Source: Nilaparvata lugens
Lineage: Eukaryota; Arthropoda; Insecta; Hemiptera; Delphacidae
Reading direction: 5' to 3'
Assembly (NCBI RefSeq): GCF_014356525.2
Contig: NC_052508.1
Coordinates: 39,224,613 to 39,288,612, forward strand
DNA: 64,000 nt
Shown here: positions 34,795 through 46,839 of the stretch, in pieces
How positions within the stretch are numbered: the first letter of the stretch is position 1
Layout of the letters: each line of letters starts with the position of its first letter
Notes under the pieces: generated by a model
What the model was told of the DNA's origin: nothing
Databases searched by the model: none
What the model saw: the letters and a program-made list of their open reading frames with translations, nothing else
Position numbers and translations under genes: made by a program

Positions 34795-34917
34795 GTCTGG
34801 TATTCCCTCCCGAAGAGCTACCACTAGTAACCAGCCCACCACCGAAAACTACATGCAGCATTAATACTGAAATAATCAACGAATCACCGATAGTAAATTC
34901 CAAAAATGATGAACCAC

Positions 34918-35436
34918 AGGTAGTGAGGTATGGACAAAGACCAAGAATGATGACTCACGAATTCAGGAATCAGAGATGAGGTTTCTGCGCAGCATTCAAG
35001 GATACTCGAGACGAGACCAAATAAGTAATGAAACAATTCGAAGTGAGTGCAATGTGCAATCACTAACAGCAATCATTAAAAAATACAGATTAAAGTGGAC
35101 AAATCACCTATGTCGTATGCCACCAACACGTCTTCCACTACAAGCTTGGAAGTTGCAGTTGGTTGGGAAAAGGGACGTCGGAAGACCGAGTAAGTGGTGG
35201 ACACCGGAACAGGCTTTACAAGCCTAGTCCATGATGGACGATGATGATTTTTATGACCTGTGTTTGGCTTAAACTTGCCACTCGAAGTATTCATCAAACA
35301 ATGAAAGCAAAAAATATTCTCCATTTTTCATTTTTTTACAACCAAATTATCTTGATTCTCAATGTTTTTATAATTCAGGCTCATATTATTATCTTATTTA
35401 TCACAATTATTTTACTGCGTTATTTTGTATGTACCC
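34918..35436 (+). pseudogene. LINE 3' end fragment interrupting the Gypsy element
   Basis: Reads SEVWTKTKNDDSRIQESEMR (34924-34983), FLRSIQGYSRRDQIS, KKYRLKWTNHLCRMP, GKRDVGRPSKWWTPEQALQA and a TAG at 35225-35227. It is then followed by GAT repeats and a 3' UTR of about 200 bp. This is the best preserved of three 3' fragments of one LINE family in the window (others at 20457 and 27690). It lies exactly between the start of the Gypsy pol frame and an LTR fragment, so it replaced or interrupted the protease and RT. It holds only the last 100 residues of ORF2, consistent with a 5'-truncated insertion. Confidence 0.85.
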
Positions 35437-35637
35437 TGTAACATATTAAAATATGATGGGCAAGCAAAATCCCTATTTGGAAGAATTTTATAGGTCTGAA
35501 GTGAAATAGCTAGTCTAGTATCGCCAAATGCGATAATGATTATTGAAAGATTAAATAATATCAGGTATCACGGCTAAAATTAAAACAGCCGAACAGGAAG
35601 ACAAAGTTATTTGCTACTTATATTATATAAAGTATTA
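35437..35637 (+). repeat. Gypsy LTR fragment (first 200 bp)
   Basis: TGTAACATATTAAAATATGA onward matches 38635-38840 with about ten mismatches by eye over roughly 195 bp. It starts with TG as LTRs do. Unlike a normal 5' LTR it stops at about 35637 and runs straight into pol coding sequence (KYLGHIITPTG), so leader, gag and the first half of pol are missing between LTR and RT. Confidence 0.8.
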
Positions 35638-35640
35638 AAG

Positions 35641-36423
35641 TGTTAAAGCATTGAAGTAAAATACCTAGGACATATAATTACACCCACCGGTATATCACAG
35701 GAACCAAATAAATCAGTAGCTATCAGACATTTTCCATCACCAATCAACCACAAACAACTACAAAAGTTTATTGGATTTCTACAGTTCTACCGCTGCTTTA
35801 ACAAACAAATGTCACACTACACCGTCCAGCTCAGTCACGTATTATCCAGCACCAAACCTTGGAGATGGACTGATAATGAAGAGGCCATGTTTCAACAACT
35901 AAAAGAAGCATTCCTAAACTCTGTCGTACTGAAACATCCTAATATGAAGAAACCTTTTTTCTTGAATGTCAATGCATCGGATTATGAGATTGGCGCAGAG
36001 ATTTTCCAAGAAGACGATCAAGGAGAGAAAGGAGTGTTGGCATTTTTCAGTAAAACACTCAATTCAGCACAACGTCGATATTGAGTAACCGAGAAAGAGT
36101 TGTTAAGTATTGTTAAAGTATGCACTAAATACCAGACATTGTTACTCGGCAACAAGATATTTATCAACACAGACCATAAAGCCTTAACATTTTTTAAAAC
36201 CGCCAAATTAAATCACAACCGCTTATCCAGATGGTTCCTTGCACTTCAAGAATACAATATTGAATTGACCCATCTGCCAGGAAAGAGAAATCAGACTGCC
36301 GACTTTTTATCCAGAGAAATAGATGCCACATATTGTCAAGATACCAACCTGAAATGTTTCGCAGTAAAGAACAGAGAAAGCATACCATATTCCCCCAACC
36401 ACGAATTCACACTGCCGTACTGA
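35641..36423 (+). pseudogene. Gypsy pol: RT C-terminus and RNase H
   Basis: Starts at the end of the RT connection (VKYLGHIITPTG, 35658-35693) and contains LQKFIGFLQFYRCF and the RNase H domain: FFLNVNASDYEIGAEI (first catalytic Asp), EKELLSIV (Glu), INTDHKALTFF (Asp), ending LPGKRNQTADFLSRE (Asp). A TGA at 36082-36084 interrupts it between QRRY and VTEKE. The frame stops at 36421-36423, and the integrase continues in another register from about 36405. The RT fingers, palm and YxDD are absent. Same element as the gag at 33279, probably, and the LTR pieces at 35437 and 38635. Confidence 0.85.
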
Positions 36424-37640
36424 CCCCTGAAAAAATCCGCATCGCACAATATGAAGACCCAAAACTATCCCGGATCCGTGAACTGATGGAGGAAGGAGTT
36501 ACTGAACCGCCCGACTACCTGCAACAGTACACCCGCTACAAAGGATTTATGTTCCACCGACCAGCTAAAAATAATTATGACTGGCGCATAATAATTCCCG
36601 CAAACATAGAAACAGACTTGATGAAAGAAGCCCACGAACGTATCGGACATTTTGGAGCAACAAAGACCCTCCACATGCTAAAGGAAAGTTGTTACTTCAA
36701 AAACATGCATAAAAAAGTGGCCAAAATAATAAAAGCTTGCGATATATGCCAGAAAGCCAAATATATGTGATACCACATCAGAGGTGAAATGAATCCCATT
36801 CTACCTAGTACACCACTGGAATCAATATCAGCAGATATATATGGTCCGTTACCTATGGCCCAATATGGAAAGAAATACATATTTGTGCTTACATGTATTT
36901 TCTCAAAATATACAATGCTATTTCCCATAGGTAAATTAACAGGAGAAGCCTTGGCCTGATGCGTAACAGGAAGATGGACTAATGAAGTAGGAAAGCCTAA
37001 ATGCATCTTATCCGATAATGCAACCTATTTCTGTAGCAAGCAGTGGAGAGATATACTTCAACTGGCTAATGTTAAATGGTCGAGAACTTCTCTTTATAAC
37101 CCCAGCGCTAATCCCATGGAGCGACGTATGGCAGAGATCTCTCATTTTATGCGGACTTACTGTAATGAAAAACATCAACAATGGGTTAAATATTTATCAT
37201 TTTTAGAAGAATGTTATAATAATAGCCTAAATGAAAGTACTGGTCATACTCCTTATGAAATCATGTTTGGTAAAAGAAACAATACATTTATTGGAAAATT
37301 AATTGATATTCCAAGCTCAGAAATAAATAAGCCAACAAGTTCTAATATCCATCATCTAGTTAGATTAAAACTAGAACAAACGGCCAATAATAGAAAGAGA
37401 TATCATGACCAAGCTTACAAAATATTTTCGTATAAAATTGGAGATGAAGTCTTAGTAAAAAGCCACCGATTATCAAATGCTTTGGAGAAAGTAATACATA
37501 TATTCTTTTTAATTTATTCAGGGCCATTCACTGTTGTAGCCATATCGCAACACAACACAGTCCAGTTGCAGGAGAAAGAAGATACGCACACTGTCTGGTG
37601 GGAAAATGTGGCCAATATTAAACCATATCATAGAATTTGA
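36405..37640 (+). pseudogene. Gypsy pol: integrase
   Basis: Integrase that would insert the cDNA. The HHCC zinc domain reads HERIGHFGATKT and CDICQKAK (about 36630-36765). The catalytic core has SADIYGPLP (first Asp, about 36826), LSDNATYF (second Asp, about 37009) and NPMERRMAE (Glu, about 37112), so the DDE triad is present. The C-terminal part has GHTPYEIMFGKR and a GDEVLVKSHRL / WENVANIKPYHRI end. Two in-frame TGA codons (36768-36770 and 36957-36959) make it non-functional. The stop TGA is at 37638-37640. It is shifted in frame from RNase H. Confidence 0.85.
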
Positions 37641-38634
37641 AGTAAATACGATAAGAAGTCAAATGAAAACAACATTATCAACCAATAACTGACCTGTCTT
37701 AATAAATTTAATATTGATGTAGAACCTTGTGTCAACAAATCCGATTTTTAATTCCTTCCAACTGTCAGAGGCCTGGAACAAACAAAAGAACAATTTCTAA
37801 TTAAGTATTTTCTCACCCAGCATCGTATAAAAAAGGGCACAAGAGGGGATAGGAAAAATAAAATATGTAAATTACCTTAAAATGTGGAAATTGTAACAAA
37901 TAGGTTAACTTGTATCATTGAAATAGAAGCTAGAAAATTATGACATCAAAAAAGCGGAAATCTAGAAACTAGTCAGCTGGCCAAAGCCAACTAGATCCAG
38001 TATGTAGCTCTCATATATATGTTTATGAAAAGTATTGTAACCAAAAAGCTATTAATATATGTTGTTAATGTATTTATTAATGTTAATATATTTATTTATA
38101 TGTTTTTTAATATTATTATCATTGTTAATACCATGTTGTTACCAAGACACCTCATTGAACGAGTAACCATAGAAGCCTGAATAATATATGGCAAAAAAGA
38201 AGAATTATACCTGATTTATAGAACATTGTTAATATCAGAGACCAAGAAATTGTAATGAAGTATGAGCCCCAAAAATTGTTACCCGAAAGTATTCTTGAAA
38301 GAAATTTTTTGTATGGGAATCAGATGTTTATTGTATGAAGATAAGTTGGTACCACTGCAAGCGGAAGATTTGAAAGTATTGTATTGTGTTTGTAGAGAAG
38401 AAATATATTTAAGATGTTTTATTTGTGATATTTTTGCGTTGATAAGGAGGAATTTTGTTATTGTTTTGATGGAGATTAAAGGGGGGTGTAAGCAGATAAG
38501 GTCTGCGAACTATTATGATATTTGAAAGCGTTTTTGGTGGATATTTATAGGTTATGTTGATATGTTGAAGGAAGAATTTGTATTAAAAACATTGTTGATT
38601 CTCAAAATATTTTGAATTCAAATTCGGGGGCGCA
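37641..38634 (+). other. Gypsy 3' untranslated region with a short Cys-rich frame
   Basis: About 1 kb between integrase and the 3' LTR. At 38262-38525 an 87-codon frame is notably Cys-rich (VLYCVCREEIYLRCFICDIF). It lacks the signal peptide and transmembrane anchor expected of an envelope gene, so it is probably chance or a decayed extra frame. A G-rich tract just before the LTR (CGGGGGCGCA, 38625-38634) is a good polypurine-tract candidate, with a second purine-rich run at 38474-38489. Confidence 0.5.
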
Positions 38635-39060
38635 TGTAACATATTAAAATATGATGGGCAAGCAAAATCCCTATTTGGAAGAATTTTATAGGTCTGAAGT
38701 GAAATAGCTAGTCTAGTTTCGTCAAATGCGATAACGATTATTAAAAGATTAGATAATATCAGGTATCACGGCTAAAATTAGAACAGCTGAACAGAAATAC
38801 AAAGTTATTTGCTACTTATATTATATTATATAATGTATTGGAAAATTTGAGGTTAGGCTTGAAATACCTACTGATCGGTGACCTAATGATTAATCAAGTC
38901 GCATAATGTAGAATCTAGCCAGACACCTTGGCAAAAATTTTATTGTAAACAAATGGTATGCAACTAGAGGACTTTGAAAAAGCACATGGCTAATCGTTGT
39001 AGAGGGAGAAACAACTTATAAACCTTATAAAAGAATACTATATGTAATAAATGTACTTAA
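38635..39060 (+). repeat. Gypsy 3' LTR (right boundary uncertain)
   Basis: Begins TGTAACATATTAAAATATGA directly after the polypurine-like tract and shares its first 200 bp with 35437-35637. The rest has no second copy in the window. A candidate polyadenylation signal AATAAA lies near 39046, and more A-rich AATAAA-type sequence at 39070-39080. The right end could lie anywhere between about 39060 and 39115; a CGCATGTA phrase at 39112-39119 resembles the left LTR junction. Confidence 0.6.
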
Positions 39061-39119
39061 ACCACCAAATAAAAATAAATTAGAGTATTAAGGAAGTAGA
39101 ATGTTCCTGGGCGCATGTA

Positions 39120-41080
39120 TACCGTAGTGAATTTGCATGAACCAATCTAATTGTAGTAATTGATGGGCGGCAATAGAGAGCCGATTTAAATGTATTTATA
39201 AATATATCTATAAATGATAAGATTTTGTAAATTTTTACTATTCAGTTTATGTATTGGATATGGCCTGAGGAAATATAGAATATCATATATATGATATAGG
39301 TAATAATTTATTAGATTGGCATGGACTTTTTGAAACTTTAAATGGCGTATCAATGAATTATTTAAATTCATGTAAATTTGCAAGTCGGAAATGAAAATTG
39401 TAGAAATAAAAGTAGAACCTACCCACTTGCCTGCAAGACACCACTATGGAAGGACACTAAAATTTGTAGAGCACAAGACCCTTTATTACATTGTACTTTT
39501 CAAAGACTTACAGTTTAAATCCATTTATTAATTTTCTATAAGACTCAGTGATGCTGCATTAAAGCAAAAGTCATTTAAATATTTATCTAATCCCTTGGAG
39601 AAGACGACTTCGGCCACCAAAAATCTAGGACTACCAGGAAATTCGGATCGTCGCCAACAGCTTATAAAAATTCAGCACGTGAGTGATAAATAGTCGAAAT
39701 ATATAAAGTAGGGCGCCCTCAGTGCTTCAAGTGAAACAAATATAAAAGCTAGCTCATCAGAAAGGTTATAAATATTAAAAATTAATATAAAACTTGTGCA
39801 AGTCTTAAGAGGGTATAAGAAATATATTATTAAATAAGAATAAGTCGGTTTACACATCCAAAGGTACACAAATTAAAGGAATAATAAATTCTAAGCTTGT
39901 AATACTAACGCTCACTCAATCATTGATTTTATATAATAATTCGTAATAATATAATGTAGCTCTTGTTCACTGGATAAATTGATTCATCTATTTCCATCAG
40001 AGGCCGAAGCTTATGCCCTGAGATATATATATATATATTATTAAGAAATATACTGAAAACTAAAGAAAATAATATATTTATAATTTTTGATTTATCGATT
40101 TATTATTCTATAATTTTTGGAATAAGATATAAAGTGAGATTGCCTAAATCGACAAGCAACAGCAAGTCGATACCTAAGCTGCATACAAATGAATGCATAT
40201 TATCAATGAATTAAAAAAGCACATGGTAATGTTTGGTGCTAAAGAGCTAAAGAATAGTGTACTAGTCTGTGATATTTTATCTTGATATATTTATTCTTAT
40301 TTTGTTGTATATGTTTTGTTGCTCTATATGTTTTCCATATTTGTCTGACTTTTAATATTATTCGAACAATATATGTATCAAATTTTTCATGGTGTACCAT
40401 TTATTTTATTCCCTAATACCACACAGGACAAATCTCATATCTATTTATTAATTATCAGTATTAAATTATTAAGGGAGTTACCATCCAATTTTATCAGTAA
40501 TGGAATAAGCTGGTTCAGACAACAGTATATTGCATTGTTAATTAAATTCTTTGGAAACAATACATTCCAAAGATTTTCTATGAATTGTTCAAGAGCAATA
40601 AACTGCAGGAACTCCTGAACGAGCCTATAAAGATTTATCGAAATTGTATTCTAGAAAACCACGACCAGACTTATATATTTTAACTCTCATGCTTTACCGA
40701 TTGCAGCCAAGCCGAGGCAAATCGTTATTCATTAAAAATAATAACGTTATAACCCTTTGTTTGGGAGTGAACTGTTTTTAAAGAATCATTTGTGAAGCTC
40801 GTGTATAGAAAACGTTTTATTAATAGCCTTGCTTGAATCTACTTGCACTATACAATATCTGGCTCTAGAATCAATAGTTATGCTACTGTATTTCTATTCT
40901 CGAACTCTGAACTCCGAACCTGAAACTAACAACAAAAAATGTCGACCTCTTAGCCAATTTCAACAACAACCAGTCAAATTCAAGTTCTCCAGTTCATTAT
41001 TTCAATTTGGAATGAGTCATAGGGAGAAAAATACTAATCTTTTATAATAATAATATATAAAAGGAATGTTGTATCAAAGA
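39120..41080. other. AT-rich sequence, no recognisable gene
   Basis: Short frames only. The 81-codon frame at 40373-40618 has no recognised motif. A TA run lies at 40022-40038. Confidence 0.5.
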
Positions 41081-41084
41081 GCAT

Positions 41085-41467
41085 TCTAGGCTGGTCACTA
41101 TAACGACAGGACATGCATGATGAATACAAACGTTGTACATTGTTGTGTCATCACAACGAAAGGCATCAAGCAAAATTTCCAAGGTCAGGTTTTTGTACCT
41201 TCGATTTTTTGTTCTTTATTTTTCCTTCGCTCCTCTATTTCAGGTTGAATTATTTTTGAATTATTATAATTCATGATTTTCCAGGTGTTCATTTATACTT
41301 TCATAGGAAATATGCATTCATAGGTCAAAGTTAGAAAAAAACATAATTTTACACTTAATATGTTAAATATATTTTATTGATTATTTATTCTATGTTAGAA
41401 GCCTCTCGCTGATGACAAATCATGCATTATGAACATGCATGTCCTGTCATTAGTGGCGATCCTAATA
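41085..41467. mobile_element. MITE with about 33-bp TIRs
   Basis: Left end CTAGGCTGGTCACTATAACG continues into ACAGGACATGCATG. The right end, complemented, reads TTAGGATCGCCACTAATGAC and ACAGGACATGCATG. The total length of 383 bp has no coding capacity. Terminal inverted repeats around a short AT-rich core indicate a MITE. The superfamily is undetermined. Confidence 0.65.
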
Positions 41468-41469
41468 GA

Positions 41470-43262
41470 GTTGGAAAAAAATAAAGATACTCTTGATGGA
41501 AGTTATGGTTAATAAAGATGTTTTCGAGGATGTACTAAGAAAATAAAATGCAAATATTTATACTTACCCTTGATGATACGCTTATGATATCCCATGCAAA
41601 TCTTCAAAATCACTTGGGGTGAGTATGGGGTGAGTATAAATATGGGGAGCTTTACAATTTCAAATATGAGTTTGAAATTCTGAGAATTGATAAAATTGAG
41701 CTTGAGGCTGATCAGATTACGGAGAGATCATTTTAAGATGCTCCACTTGGCCGTTCGAACCGAGCGATAGTTCTTATAACTTGGGTCGTGGTATACTCCA
41801 AGTTCAAAATGAAATTCAAACCAGTGGAAAGAGGCAAATAGCTGTGAACCAATATCATCCTCAGAAACTTGATGAATGCTCCACTAAGAACCAACTTGAC
41901 AGTAGGCCTACTAGGAAGTCTTGCCAATATTTCCAGCTTCATGATAGAAGCTAGACCTTAGGTTGAAGACTTGAGTCGATTCTAGCAACGTTATTCTCTT
42001 ACTGTTCCCAGTTTCAACAACTGTAACTCGAAACTAATAATTCAATTATTACAAGAGATTAAACATGATCATTACCATACTATATAGACATTTTTTAGAA
42101 CGTCTGTTGAAATTCTATTAAATGCTTCCAGTTGAAAGTTTTTAAAATAAACATTATGTAAAATAAACATTAAATATGATAGGTGGTACCATGGCTTACT
42201 TTAGATAAAGGCTGGAGCGCACAACTTGGCAACGTCGCAGTCAAGCTCAGCTTCAGGCTGAAAAAAGTGAATTCACTTGTGTAGACTTCCGATTAACTAC
42301 CAGTTTTATGCCCTTTATCAAATACCAATACTGAGAAAATCAATTCAATGATAGTAAAAAATATATAATATTAACTAATAGACTAATTTTAACTTTAGCT
42401 CTAGGAGTTTCAAGTATAATGCCTAGCTTGGCAATATTCTTCACTTTACTTACTTTCTGTGTCTGTATTTCCTACGAGCAATTTTAATGATCGAATGTAT
42501 TCATTAATAGATGAAAGTATTGAATAGTACCTTCTAAATGTAAAATAGAAATATGAAAGTCGAATATTGTCTTCTTTTTAAGAAACTTCTGAATTCAATG
42601 CATTTGCTTTTTGTGCATCTATAACTAACTATACACCGTAATGATAATCGATAGTTCAATAATATCTATCAAAGGAATATATTCTACTACCATTTAGTTT
42701 TTGTTCGTAATAATATCCATCGATTTATATTAGAACACATCATCAAGTACCCTACCCTTTATTATTATTTTTTCTTTTAAAACAAGACTTGTTTCAACTC
42801 ATCTTTTTTTATTTAGGAAAAATGGCTTTAGATGAGTTGGAACTAGTCGTTTTTTGGAAGAAAAAAATACAAAGAGAACGGTATTGAAGATTTATATCAT
42901 GTTTTAATAATTTCAAAGTAGCCTTATATTAGAGAGAAGTGATAATTCATATTAATAATGAATTAATAGGTTATTGATTGAATAAATTGCTGGAATAATG
43001 ATAATTCATTCAACTTTGTCCATTAACTCAATTATATCTAGGCATATAGTATGCAAAAAATCACAAAAGAATTGATATCCAATAGCAATAGTTTAATCTA
43101 ACTTTACATATCTCTGTGGGTTTATAATCACATTATTGACATAAATCAAATACTTACTATCCCTACTAACAAATGCAAATGATTTCACAATATACAATAA
43201 CAATATACAATAATACAAATGATTCTACAAAATACGATTTTTCTAATTGTGTAATGAATCTG
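41470..43262. other. AT-rich sequence, no recognisable gene
   Basis: No motif-bearing frame. At 42208-42225 the phrase AGGCTGGAGCGCACAACTTG resembles the end of the MITE at 46649, possibly a fragment. Confidence 0.45.
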
Positions 43263-43264
43263 AG

Positions 43265-43355
<91 letters not shown>

Positions 43356-43364
43356 TATATATAA
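43265..43364. repeat. (CT)n(AT)n microsatellite
   Basis: About 26 bp of CT repeats followed by about 74 bp of AT repeats with two AA interruptions. It abuts the end of Helitron-like copy C, the same position where copy B has TATATATA. Confidence 0.95.
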
Positions 43365-43993
43365 AAGCGAAATGGCACTCACTCACTCGCAGAACTAAAA
43401 ATCTACTAGACCAAAAACGTTCATATTTGGTAGGTATGTTCAGTTGGCCCTTTAGAGGCGCACTAAGAAATCTTTTGGCAATATTTTAACTCTAAGGGTG
43501 GTTTTTAAGGGTTTAAAATTCGTCTTTCAGCATGTATATTCTTCTTATTCTCTTAATTATAATTGAGAAATGTCCATACCATATGTTAATATAGAACTAT
43601 AATCTAGAGAGAGTACCTCTTCGAAACAGTAGTTAACTGGTAACTAAAATTAATAATTTTGTCAGGTTGGCAAGTTGAGTTGACTTTGTTAGGTTGGCAC
43701 CAAGTTGAAGATTGAAATGCATTTACCGCGGAAAAATTGATTAGGCACTGCTACTTCAGAGCTATTGCTGGGAATATAATATTACTAGCCGTCAGGCTCG
43801 CTTCGCTAGTCATATCTGTTTATTCTGGACCCCAGACTGGATCGTCCTAACATATGAACGTCCTACAAATGAAAAATGCAGGCGAGCGAAGCGAGCCTGC
43901 TGATCACATTCTTGGACGATCCAGTCGGGGGTCCAGGGGGCGGAGCTCCCTGGCTTGACGGATATGGCGAGCGAAGCGAGCCTGACGGCTAGT
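43360..43993 (-). mobile_element. Helitron-like palindromic repeat, copy C
   Basis: Reverse-oriented copy of the family at 8403-9462. It starts (plus-strand order) AAAAGCGAAATGGCACTCAC, passes through TTTGGTAGGTATGTTCAGTT, GAGGCGCACTAAGAAATCTT and AATAATTTTGTCAGGTTGGC, and ends with the 210-bp palindrome 43783-43993 (ACTAGCCGTCAGGCTCGC ... GCGAGCCTGACGGCTAGT). Its left palindrome arm is partly degraded compared with copies A and B. The GAGT array is reduced to a few units. Confidence 0.75.
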
Positions 43994-43994
43994 A

Positions 43995-45914
43995 TCAAAT
44001 AAAGCAAAGTCGGCCTGAACCACACTTCGCCATATTGAACATGTTCCGGCCTTCTCCTATCTATAGTAGGCTGTGGTGCTACTCATCTTTTAGAGGTTAC
44101 TGATTTAACATCACATTATGATAATACATTACATACGTGGATCACTAAACATTATTGATGAAATGGGAGGCTTTATTATGATAACACAATATATACACTG
44201 AATGTAACCTGCTGACCTGAACGTTCTTCCCTTCTGTTTTTACAAATGAATGAATACGAGGAATACGAGTGTAACTGCACATTGTTGGAATCTGTCTAAG
44301 TAGAGTGAGGAAATACAGTACCTAACAAAGTATACTCTGAACGATTTCCAGTCTCCTCAAATTTCCAAAACTTTCCTTGTAGATCTGTTCATAAAATCTC
44401 GATTCCAAAATCAAGCAAGAAGCACTCTTTCGAAACAGATGCTCTTTCTGCATTTGTAAGTGGATTAATAAGTTTTGAGACAATTGTGTGAGAAGAATGT
44501 AAATGCCCAAAATCAGGCCTTAGGAAAGTGATGACTTGCCAGTAAAGTTATTCGAGTATTTTGAACTTCTGGTTGAAATCATGATTCAGCTGATTCAAGT
44601 TCTCTCATTCTTCGAGAAGATCGTATCAACTCAACTTTAAGAATGTCTGGTACACGAATGTGGATAAAATTGAAGCGATAAAATACCGAACCAAGAGATT
44701 CTCACTCTTAGATTCAAATTCGATTGCCGTATCAAATAATCTTCTATCACCAGAAAAAGAGTAGTCTCCAGAAATTGAATTATTTTTATGTTAGTGATTG
44801 AAAATTGGAAATAAAATTAATGTTCATTTGTGAAATGATTTTTGGGACTACATCAGTCAAAAATATCCATGACATATTATCATCTATACTTATTATCTTA
44901 TACTGCTTATTTGGGCACACATTTCTTTTGAATTCCGTAGAGGGACCCATGAATTTTATATTTCTAATTTGATGAAAATTATTGTTATAAAGAAAGGGCA
45001 ATATTTGATGTCAGTGTATTTGAGTAAGTTTATCGATACATTAGTTCAACCTTATGACCAAACACGTTACATTTGAAAGATCAATCATCTTATTCTAACT
45101 CTTTTGTGAAGAAGGTGGAACATATAACTAAATCACTGTAATTTACTGAGATTTAGTAGTTTAGTCAAGTATTCTCACTGAATCTTCACTAATTTGTCCG
45201 AATATAAGCAAATGCACAATATATCATTCTGCTGTAAAATTGAATAATCTAGATCCAGATACAAAGACATTGATATCAATAATCAACGTAGGTGAAACTT
45301 CAAACAATCTGGAATACAATTAATACATAAAACCAAAAAAACAATAAAACAAAATACTCTGGTACTCATTGTTTCATAAAAATATTGTCGTTTAACTCTT
45401 ATGTTACCTCTTCTCAAAAGTACAAAATAATATAATAATGACAGTACACAATATGATATTTTATTCTATGTATCAAACATAATAAATCAAAGCGGCTATA
45501 AAAGGGTTCATAAATGAGAGCACTTCGGACTTGATGCTTCTATTGTGATATGCAACACATTGGAGAGATCAGTAACTGGATACAGAATCCAGAATAGAGT
45601 CGTTTGTACTGTTTGGGTGCATCAGAAGGGAGTTTGTGTTGTAGTCGATTCGAATTACGCTTAATATTTTGCCACTGAATACACTCAGATAAGGCGGGTC
45701 AGATTGTTGCACGACGGCAACGGTCACACTCACACACTCTCTCACACTCGCCACTTTAGTCCCTTTGTCACAATGGACTCGGCTCCATCACCATCATCAT
45801 CAGCATCCTTTTTTTATACTCTTCAGGATAGATTGTAATTCATACAACAAACTTTTAATAGAGAAAATATGTTAATCTGATTATGAGAATGCATTTTACA
45901 TAATATTTATAACG
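43995..45914. other. No recognisable gene
   Basis: AT-rich sequence. At 45569-45754 a 61-codon minus-strand frame starts in a CA/TG-rich stretch and lacks known motifs. Confidence 0.45.
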
Positions 45915-45916
45915 AG

Positions 45917-46010
45917 CAGGTGTAACCCGCGCTTCGCAAAGGGCTGGAAAAACACAAAATGATTGAATTATAGCTTTATTCTCTGAAAATTGAGCCTATC
46001 CTCAGTTTTA
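45917..46010 (+). repeat. CCGTGCT-family repeat, short copy
   Basis: GAGCAGGTGTAACCCGCGCTTCGCAAAGGG then, about 60 bp on, TTGAGCCTATCCTCAGTTTTA. These match AGCAGGTAGCCCGTGCTCC and CCTAGAACCATCCTCGG in the longer copy at 53673. Confidence 0.5.
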
Positions 46011-46648
46011 ATAGCAAAATATATAACATATCGAAAATAAAATAATAAATAAAAATAGAATGATAATCACCTTTTATTGAAAATTCTCAGCAAAAAAAGC
46101 CATTGTTGTTAGACTTGGACTCACAACTTTCATTCACTTGTCTCGCTCGCTACCGCAAGACCAAGAGATCCACTCGTTCAACAGACTAATTGATTGGGAT
46201 TTTATCGCAACGTGAACTCTGAATTAAAATTTGAATGAATCTGTTTTAATTATTGGATTAGATTTAATTGGTTGATAAATATTCAAATATTTCTATAACC
46301 ATCCTGGGTGAATTCTTTATTTCATCAATAGAATTGAGTAGGATTATTGAAATGGATATTGAGACGAGTGATAAATTATACTGAATGTATTCTGGTTTCT
46401 AACCGTGCAAAAGCTGTAAGCAACATTTGAAACCAAATTTCTTCTCAAAAGTTTACCTATTGTCAGTACAAAATTAGTCAAATTACCAACATCGAAACAA
46501 AGTTGAACTTATCATGAAACATATAATTGATTTTAAATATGGGCACATGTCTTCAGTACCAAACTGGTACCAGAAAAACAATTCCACCTGAATCATGACG
46601 GGTTGTTGATACCAGCAGATGAGTACATTGTGATGAGAATGATGAGAA
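46011..46648. other. No recognisable gene
   Basis: AT-rich sequence without motif-bearing frames or repeats recognised here. Confidence 0.45.
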
Positions 46649-46837
46649 GGCTAGGCGCACACCAGTTAGTCAAGACAAGACAATAAATAATCAGACACGT
46701 TTAGTCACAATACTTCACATAGATGCTTGTGACGCAACTCACACTGATTAGTCATTGCAATTAGACCTGTATTCATAAGCTACTACGTCAAGTATTGTAA
46801 CTAGACTTGTCTTGACTAACCGGTGTACGCCCAGCCT
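46649..46837. mobile_element. 189-bp MITE with about 31-bp TIRs
   Basis: Left end GGCTAGGCGCACACCAGTTA then GTCAAGACAAG. The right end, complemented, reads GGCTGGGCGTACACCGGTTA then GTCAAGACAAG. The inner sequence also shows weak inverted similarity (CACAATACTTCACATAG versus TACAATACTTGACGTAG). No target duplication was found by eye. The GC-rich TIR suggests hAT or a related superfamily, unproven. Confidence 0.75.
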
Positions 46838-46839
46838 AA

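Noticed and set aside
38262..38525. Cys-rich frame as a Gypsy envelope gene
   Set aside because: Only 87 codons, with no signal peptide, cleavage site or membrane anchor; envelope identity is not supported.
43185..43489. Frames of Tyr-Ile and Leu-Ser repeats on both strands
   Set aside because: Translation of the CT/AT microsatellite.
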